Origin: Conus ventricosus
Taxonomy: Eukaryota; Mollusca; Gastropoda; Neogastropoda; Conidae
Length of the DNA stretch: 64,000 nt
NCBI GenBank assembly: GCA_018398815.1
Contig: CM031618.1
Coordinates: forward strand, 55,817,636 to 55,881,635
Direction: 5' to 3'
In this document: positions 59,157-64,000 of the stretch, piece by piece
How positions within the stretch are numbered: position 1 is the first letter of the stretch
How the letters are laid out: every line of letters begins with the position of its first letter
Notes under the pieces: model-generated
Told to the model about the DNA's origin: nothing
The model's database searches: none
What the model saw: only the letters and a program-made list of their open reading frames with translations
Made by a program: the position numbers and the translations under genes

Positions 59157-59864
59157 CAGGGATGAGAACAGATTTTTAAAAAGCAGAGGAGATTTTTCTG
59201 TTGGGGGTCTGGGGGCAGAGCCCCCAGTGGGGTCAAGGGGCAATGCCCCTGCGGGGCTCAGGGGCAGCGCCCCCTGAAGCTGAAGCATTTTTTTAATATA
59301 TAAAGAAAAATCCACATTTAAAACCATCAAAATATGTTTCTAGCCTTCAATTCAAACCTCATTCTGAGTTTTTTTTTTTTTTTTTTTTTTTTTCAAACAT
59401 GCAAATGGATTTAATACTGGGCTCTCTGCGTTTGTGGCTGGTCGATTTACGTAAGAAATGGGTTTTTTTCCCGAAAATTACCTGCCCTTGGCCCTGGTTC
59501 TATTATTAGTAACTAGACGTCTAGGTTTTGTTTCACAACATAAAGTCAAATGACGAATGTTTCAGCTAACTGAGATAGTTTGACCATTGCAAATGAATGA
59601 TAAAATATAACAAAGAAGAGAGCAAAATCACCAACAGCTTACTTTCCAAAGTTTAATTGTTCTTCAATGCAGCGACACGCTGCCTGTGAACCAGGCGTTT
59701 CATGTGGTCAGCAATCGTAATGAAGCCACGACTTCCGAAGCTGATTTTCTTGTTGCAAGCTTGACATAATGCCTGCTCGTCACTGCTTTTGCATATGCTA
59801 TCTCTAACTCTACTCCCACACACCCTCTTCCTCGAGCCAGTTTTCTTTCCAACGGTTGGGATAT

Positions 59865-59902
<38 letters not shown>

Positions 59903-60171
59903 GATTTCGTTCGACGCCATGAATCACAGATCTATGACACTCGGTCGATCGGCGCTGGAAGCGGATGTGCAGTGGTTGGCCGAGTCAACCGAATAAAAAC
60001 CAGCCCATTTGGGTATAAGCCTAGAGTAATCTCGCCGGAGGCGTCTCGCCGAGATTGGGAGCAAAGAAAATCGCGATAGCTTTTTTTTTTTTTTTTTTTT
60101 CGGCGGAGATTTTTTCAAACGGCGGACATTTTTTTTAAGACAGCGGAACGGCGGAGCTGTTCTCATCCTTG
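59157..60171 (-). mobile_element. hAT-like element (1015 bp) nested in the 58977-61165 element
   Basis: The left end reads CAGGGATGAGAACAG and the right end, reverse-complemented, CAAGGATGAGAACAG (14 of 15). A 5-bp direct repeat TTAGG is directly outside (59152-59156 and 60172-60176). Near the left end three G/C palindromes follow one another (GGGGGCAGAGCCCCC, AGGGGCAATGCCCCT, and AGGGGCAGCGCCCCCT, 59213-59277). A zinc-finger frame lies on the minus strand. Two long T runs (59377-59392 and 59870-59900) and one at 60080-60099 suggest slippage. Confidence 0.9.
59653..59927 (-). pseudogene. BED-like zinc-finger exon of the nested hAT-like element
   Basis: From an ATG at about 59923 (M-A-S-N-E-I-A) the coding enters a long A run, so the frame beyond is uncertain. 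Past it the minus strand reads CQACNKKISFGSRGFITIAD, then HMKRLVHRQ and a stop at 59653. The two cysteines and two histidines fit a BED-like finger. Confidence 0.75.
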
Positions 60172-60289
60172 TTAGGACACTAGGCCTCGCAACTGTCCTT
60201 TCATTTAATTTGGATGTTCAACATGGCCGAGTTCTTACAAGCCAATGTGCTCTCTATTCAATTTCGTATTCAAATTTTAAAATTTTTGG

Positions 60290-60323
<34 letters not shown>

Positions 60324-60576
60324 GAAAGTGCGTTAGAGACAGTGTGTGTGTTGTGTATATGTATGTGTCTAAAAATAGGCCAGTGTATCGCCCTTGGATC
60401 TTCTCTAACCCCCCCCCCCCCCCCCCCCCCCCCATTCAATGCATGAACGCATCCCACACTGAAGTAAAAAAAATAACCGTTTCTTCAATGTAGAACTCAT
60501 CTTTCACAACCCTTGGGCCGAAAATAACCAGTCACGGTCATTGTTGGAGTCGGAGTTATTTTGTCTGAAAGCTGCA

Positions 60577-60687
60577 TCATTTCTTGATGTTTGTTGCCTG
60601 CACGTGGCTTTTAAGAACAGCTTCGCCCTTGTCCCTGATGTCGAAGTCTTTCTTGCACAGCAGGCACTGCTTTTGTCTTGCATCCAT
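60577..60687 (-). pseudogene. Short BED-like zinc-finger exon of the 58977-61165 element
   Basis: The 36-residue frame starts MDARQKQCLLCKKDFDIRDK and goes on to GEAVLKSHVQATNIKK. The C-x2-C...H pattern is that of hAT transposase fingers, but the last histidine of the usual pair (after SHVQ) is not present. A stop follows at once. Confidence 0.75.
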
Positions 60688-61339
60688 TGGAAGCAGGAGC
60701 AATCCATTTGCGATAATTTGTATTGTCCAGCCAGGCTAGGCTAAAAACACATTTTCCCATGTTTTCTTTAATACTTCGACGCTATGTTCCCTCGCAGCGC
60801 TGTTGACTTGAAAGGAAGTTAAGCAATGGTACCTACTGCGCATGCGCAACGCTTTTCACAGTAAAGGGGAGCTACTCTGCAGAAAATAATGTAATCTGCT
60901 AAACCTCCGGCCAGAGGAAATCTGAAAACCGCGATCATTGTGCGTGATTTAATTTCTGTTTTTATTCCTATTTCAATGTTTTTGTAAAGAAACTTAAAGT
61001 GAAATTCAAAATCATGAAAAAGTTTGCACAGCCTTTACAAAATTCCAGGACTTTTCCAGACCCATGGCCACAAATTACAAAATTCCAAGACTTTTCCAGC
61101 CCTGGAAATGATTTTTTTCATTTTTCCATACTTTATCCAGACTTCCAGACTCTGTACGAACCCTGCCCTACCCCATGAAACCTTCAAACTCATGACCTTC
61201 AACAGTACTGCAAAGTGTTCTTACCATCTGATGACTGACCCACGCTTCATGCAGCAAAAATTTACCTGACCCCCCCCCCCCAGAAACACCCCCTTCCCTC
61301 CTTTTAAAGACAGCGTTTTTAAGGAATTCTGGACATCCT

Positions 61340-62219
61340 CAGTGTTGATTCTAGACTTTTACAAAAGGGGTCCAAGGACCCCTTCAGATGAAAAAAGAGG
61401 GTCCCATGGACACTTCATGTTAAAAAAATGGGGTCCAAGAAGACAAACTGATTTTCTCTACTGCAAGTCAACAAACAAGCCAAACAATACAGCAGAGACA
61501 GACAGAATATTCAAGTTGCATCACTTCAGCCTGGACAGCTTGCTGGTGGTCTGATGTGTCCGCATGGCGCTCAATTGCATTCACACGATAATTGCTGCAC
61601 CCAGACTCTTGCTTGGTAAACGCATTCTTCTTCTTGTGTTTGGTGCAAATCTTACACCTCATGCCGTCATCTCCATTTTGCAACCACGGCCATTTTGTAA
61701 GCCAGCTTTCTTGAAATTTTCTTTCTTTGGTGCGAGTATCACAACTACTAGTGGTAGCGCTTGCTTTTTCTTTGATTTCGTCACTCGACTGATCGGTCAC
61801 AGCGCTGGCGTCGGCAATCTCAAGATCGGCGGCAGTGGATGTTGATCCTGAATCCTCGGAACTGCAGACGTATTCACAACGGTTCTTTCAACAGATACGG
61901 ATTCTTCTGCAGCCTCTGATAAAAATGGAGCTTTTGATGCCTTGAAGGCAAAATCGAAGAGGGTGGCCCTTCGCTTCATGGCGACCATTGACATTTCCAT
62001 CACACTATTCGCACGCCCGGATGCATTGAAGAAAATCGTTTCCGGTTTAGTGGCTATACGCAAAGCAGCAATGCAATTTTGTATTGACGCATTGGTGGTT
62101 AAATAACGCGTCCTATTCGTTTTTCTTGCGTCACAGGGGACGCATAGGCTCTCTTTTTAAGCGTCTTTACCGAAAATTCAGCGCGATTTCGGCCAGGACG
62201 CGCTCTAGAATCAACACTG
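61340..62219 (-). mobile_element. hAT-like element (880 bp) with a zinc-finger exon
   Basis: Perfect 16-bp terminal inverted repeats CAGTGTTGATTCTAGA and a 5-bp duplication ATCCT (61335-61339 and 62220-62224). It keeps the 5' part of a transposase gene on the minus strand and nothing of the catalytic core, so it is an internally deleted, non-autonomous copy. It lies in the DDX47 intron between 58402 and 62594. Confidence 0.92.
61468..62063 (-). pseudogene. 5' part of a ZNF862-like hAT transposase, one frameshift
   Basis: One frame (61797-62063) gives an N-terminal stretch with MKRRATLFDFAFKASKAPFL. A shifted frame (61468-61800) gives KERKFQESWLTKWPWLQNGD, CKICTKHKKKNAFTKQESGC, and NYRVNAIERHADTSDHQQAV. 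This is the TTF/BED-like finger typical of ZNF862-type proteins (W-L-x-x-[FW]-x-W-L, C-x2-C, H-x4-H). It stops at 61468 before any catalytic domain. Confidence 0.82.
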
Positions 62220-62224
62220 ATCCT

Positions 62225-62506
62225 TGTAGACAGTTTTTCTATCTATGATGAAAAGACACAAATTTATGCAAGCTGTACTAAAATACACAGCTAAATCCAC
62301 ATTTATGAATTAAATATTGGCATCGGAAGTTCTCTGCACAGACATAAAAAGTAACTGACAGTTTTTTCAAAACAGCTTTGGGACTGTCACAACATAGCCA
62401 CATCAACAATCAATTTATGGTGCAGAGTCACATGTACACATATGGACACAGACACACACATACGGACACACACTTACACACACACATGCACATACAAGCA
62501 AACATG

Positions 62507-62513
<7 letters not shown>
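62225..62513. other. DDX47 intron, unassigned part
   Basis: Interrupted CA-rich sequence from about 62430; nothing else recognised. Confidence 0.5.

Positions 62514-62580
<67 letters not shown>
62514..62580. repeat. (CA)n microsatellite next to the DDX47 DEAD exon
   Basis: An uninterrupted CA run ending about a dozen bases downstream of the splice donor of the 62594-62641 exon. Length changes here could affect splicing. Confidence 0.95.
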
Positions 62581-62583
<3 letters not shown>

Positions 62584-62593
62584 CGTTGCTCAC

Positions 62594-62641
62594 CTCATCC
62601 TGAAAGTTCATGTCTAGAATCCGGTCAGCTTCATCCATTAC
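62594..62641 (-). CDS. DDX47: DDX47 exon: helicase motif II (DEAD box)
   Basis: 16 residues, [16 protein letters not shown], phase 0 on both sides, with D-E-A-D, the Walker B motif that holds Mg-ATP. DDX47 is a nucleolar RNA helicase for pre-18S rRNA processing. The eight exons in the window give about 281 residues from here to the stop. The N-terminal Q motif, Walker A and motifs Ia-Ib lie beyond 64000. The acceptor is CCCAAG and the donor GAG then GTGAGC. Confidence 0.95.
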
Positions 62642-64000
62642 CTTGGGAAAAGAGTGGGAAATAAAGATTTACATGAAGCACAAGAACATGAAGAAAAAAA
62701 AAGACAAAAACTTTTACCTTTTATCAAGTACACTGTTTAGGTTATAAACATTTGCACAAAATTCAGCAAATCCTGAAAACAAGAGAGGGCCTGGATACAG
62801 AAGCTGCAGGTATCAATGCAAGCATAGACAGTTACAAGCACTGCTTCAAATCTGCCAGTCTAGTCTGTATTAATTTCAAGACAATTTTCTCTCCTTCACT
62901 CTCCTCTTTTCTTTTTTTCAAAGGTCAAAAAAGCAGTTTCCAATACATCTTGCTACCTCTAACCATGCTAAACAGAAATCGCATCCAATCAAGTTGACCA
63001 CTGGAACAAGTAAATCTTCACCCAAGTGGTTAAACATTTAAGACTCAAGTACGATAGTGCACACCAATGCCACTTGAGAAACAGTGCACACTGAACACCG
63101 AAAAGAGCAGACATGCAAACTCAGATCATGTGTTTGCAATGATGAAGGCGGCGATATCCCAGATCTACCAGTTCCGGCTGAGTGAAAGCACCCCAACTTG
63201 TCGTACCCATGTCTGCAACACTGCCAACAGGCCTGCTGAAGCTAAACTCTGATTTTGCGCACAAGTCTATCACGCACCAACTTCTGACATGAATCTTTTT
63301 CAACATCACTTATACATGAAAGTAGTCATTGCTGTTGATTTCCATAATTATCAGACGGTGCCTTTGCATGGTGGATCAGAACTGGCACTGCTGAACACAA
63401 CCCGAAGCAACTCAGCAGCAGTGCAGCGTCTTCTCGTGAGCTGTCCCGTAATGAATTGATACTGATTGTTTCCTGGGACTGCTGGTGTTGGGGGTGGCAA
63501 CAGGATGACTCCGGGCGTGGTTGTGTATGGGGAGGCTGGAACCAGTAGCACGTGAGCAACACCACTAGAAGAGTACTGACGATGCTACGGCATCAGAATC
63601 ATTTAAGTCTCCATTGTGTCAGCAGATGTTCCAACACCATCATGAAAGCGGGCTGCCTGGGCCTCAACAGCACAAAGTGTAGCATTGTAACATTTCAAGT
63701 GTAGCATTCCAAATTCAAATGTAACACTTGTATGCAGTAAGCCTGAAGCTGTAGTGGGCATTGGTTTTTTGCTGGTTTCTTCTTTGAAACTGTCTCTGTG
63801 GTGACAAATTTGACTTGGCACTCTAAAACAGCATCCCCAGTTGCACTTCTCTTCGCATGCAATATGTTGTCTTAGTTGTGTATAAGTCACCATTAAGTCC
63901 ATGAAGTGTTTTGTTTGTTTGTTTATTTGTACGCACATAAGACATACGTACGCGCACGCACACACACACACACAAGACATATGCATGCACATATACACAC
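62642..64000. other. DDX47 intron up to the right edge
   Basis: No exon was found. A diverged family B retroposon piece lies at about 63345-63550 (GGTGGATCAGAACTGGCACT and GATACTGATTGTTTCCTGGG blocks). A CA-rich tract starts at 63955. Confidence 0.55.

Larger units (their letters stand above)
58977..61165 (-). mobile_element. hAT-like element (same family as 894-1680) containing another element
   Basis: The left end reads CAGGGTTCCCACAGATGTGA and the right end, reverse-complemented, CAGGGTTCGTACAGAGTCTG. The 6-bp direct repeat CCCTAC lies directly outside (58971-58976 and 61166-61171). Both ends are rich in TTTTCCAGAC-like subterminal repeats. It carries a zinc-finger-coding exon (60577-60687, minus) and is interrupted by the element at 59157-60171. 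Without that it is about 1.17 kb. Confidence 0.88.

Noticed and set aside
59700..59927. 75-residue frame with a poly-Lys run
   Set aside because: The poly-Lys comes from a slippage-prone A run and the following residues are out of frame with the zinc finger.
61331..62227. 8-bp target duplication for the 61340-62219 element
   Set aside because: GACATCCT on the left and ATCCTTGT on the right do not match as 8-mers. Only the adjoining 5 bp ATCCT match.

Overview
The window looks like eukaryotic, animal, intron-rich DNA. It is most likely from a mollusc, probably a gastropod: two spliced host genes with animal-type exon structure, dense CA/TA microsatellites, tRNA-derived SINEs, RTE/L2/I-type LINEs, hAT elements, and a mollusc-like CAAGGGAGATAAT-type motif. 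The species cannot be named from the sequence alone.

Two host genes are supported, both on the minus strand. The first is a long-chain fatty acid transport protein / very-long-chain acyl-CoA synthetase (SLC27A, FATP1/4-like). Five exons run from 11220 down to 131 and the gene continues past the left edge. Exon 4 carries an in-frame TAA inside a loop of otherwise exactly conserved length. The second is the DEAD-box RNA helicase DDX47 (yeast Rrp3 orthologue). Eight exons run from 62641 (the DEAD box) down to the stop codon at 40318; the first half of the gene lies beyond the right edge. All eight DDX47 splice phases agree and no coding damage is seen.

Between the two genes (about 12-40 kb) lies a Polinton/Maverick- or adintovirus-like element. 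It has an A32/FtsK-type packaging ATPase at 12.9-13.4 kb (minus) and a protein-primed family B DNA polymerase at about 19.4-22.3 kb (plus). From about 13.4 to 28.6 kb the sequence has a different texture: very many homopolymer runs and a frameshift every few dozen bases, while short protein motifs stay well conserved. This looks more like unpolished sequence than ordinary decay. To its right come tRNA-headed SINEs, a 31-bp minisatellite split by an RTE retrotransposon, a 92-bp near-perfect hairpin, and an L2-type LINE abutting the 3' end of DDX47.

The DDX47 introns are a nest of transposons. A 5.1-kb hAT-like element (48915-54047) carries a broken spliced transposase, and a second hAT-like element (52418-53738) is inserted cleanly in its last coding exon. 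Further along, one hAT-like element (59157-60171) sits inside another (58977-61165), followed by an 880-bp one (61340-62219). A relative of the 58977 element lies in SLC27A (894-1680). All have CA(G)-starting inverted ends, but the flanking duplications read as 5 or 6 bp rather than the 8 bp usual for hAT. Four carry only the first, zinc-finger-coding part of a transposase gene. Several retroposons have exact target duplications, and one insertion has an empty-site copy in the window.
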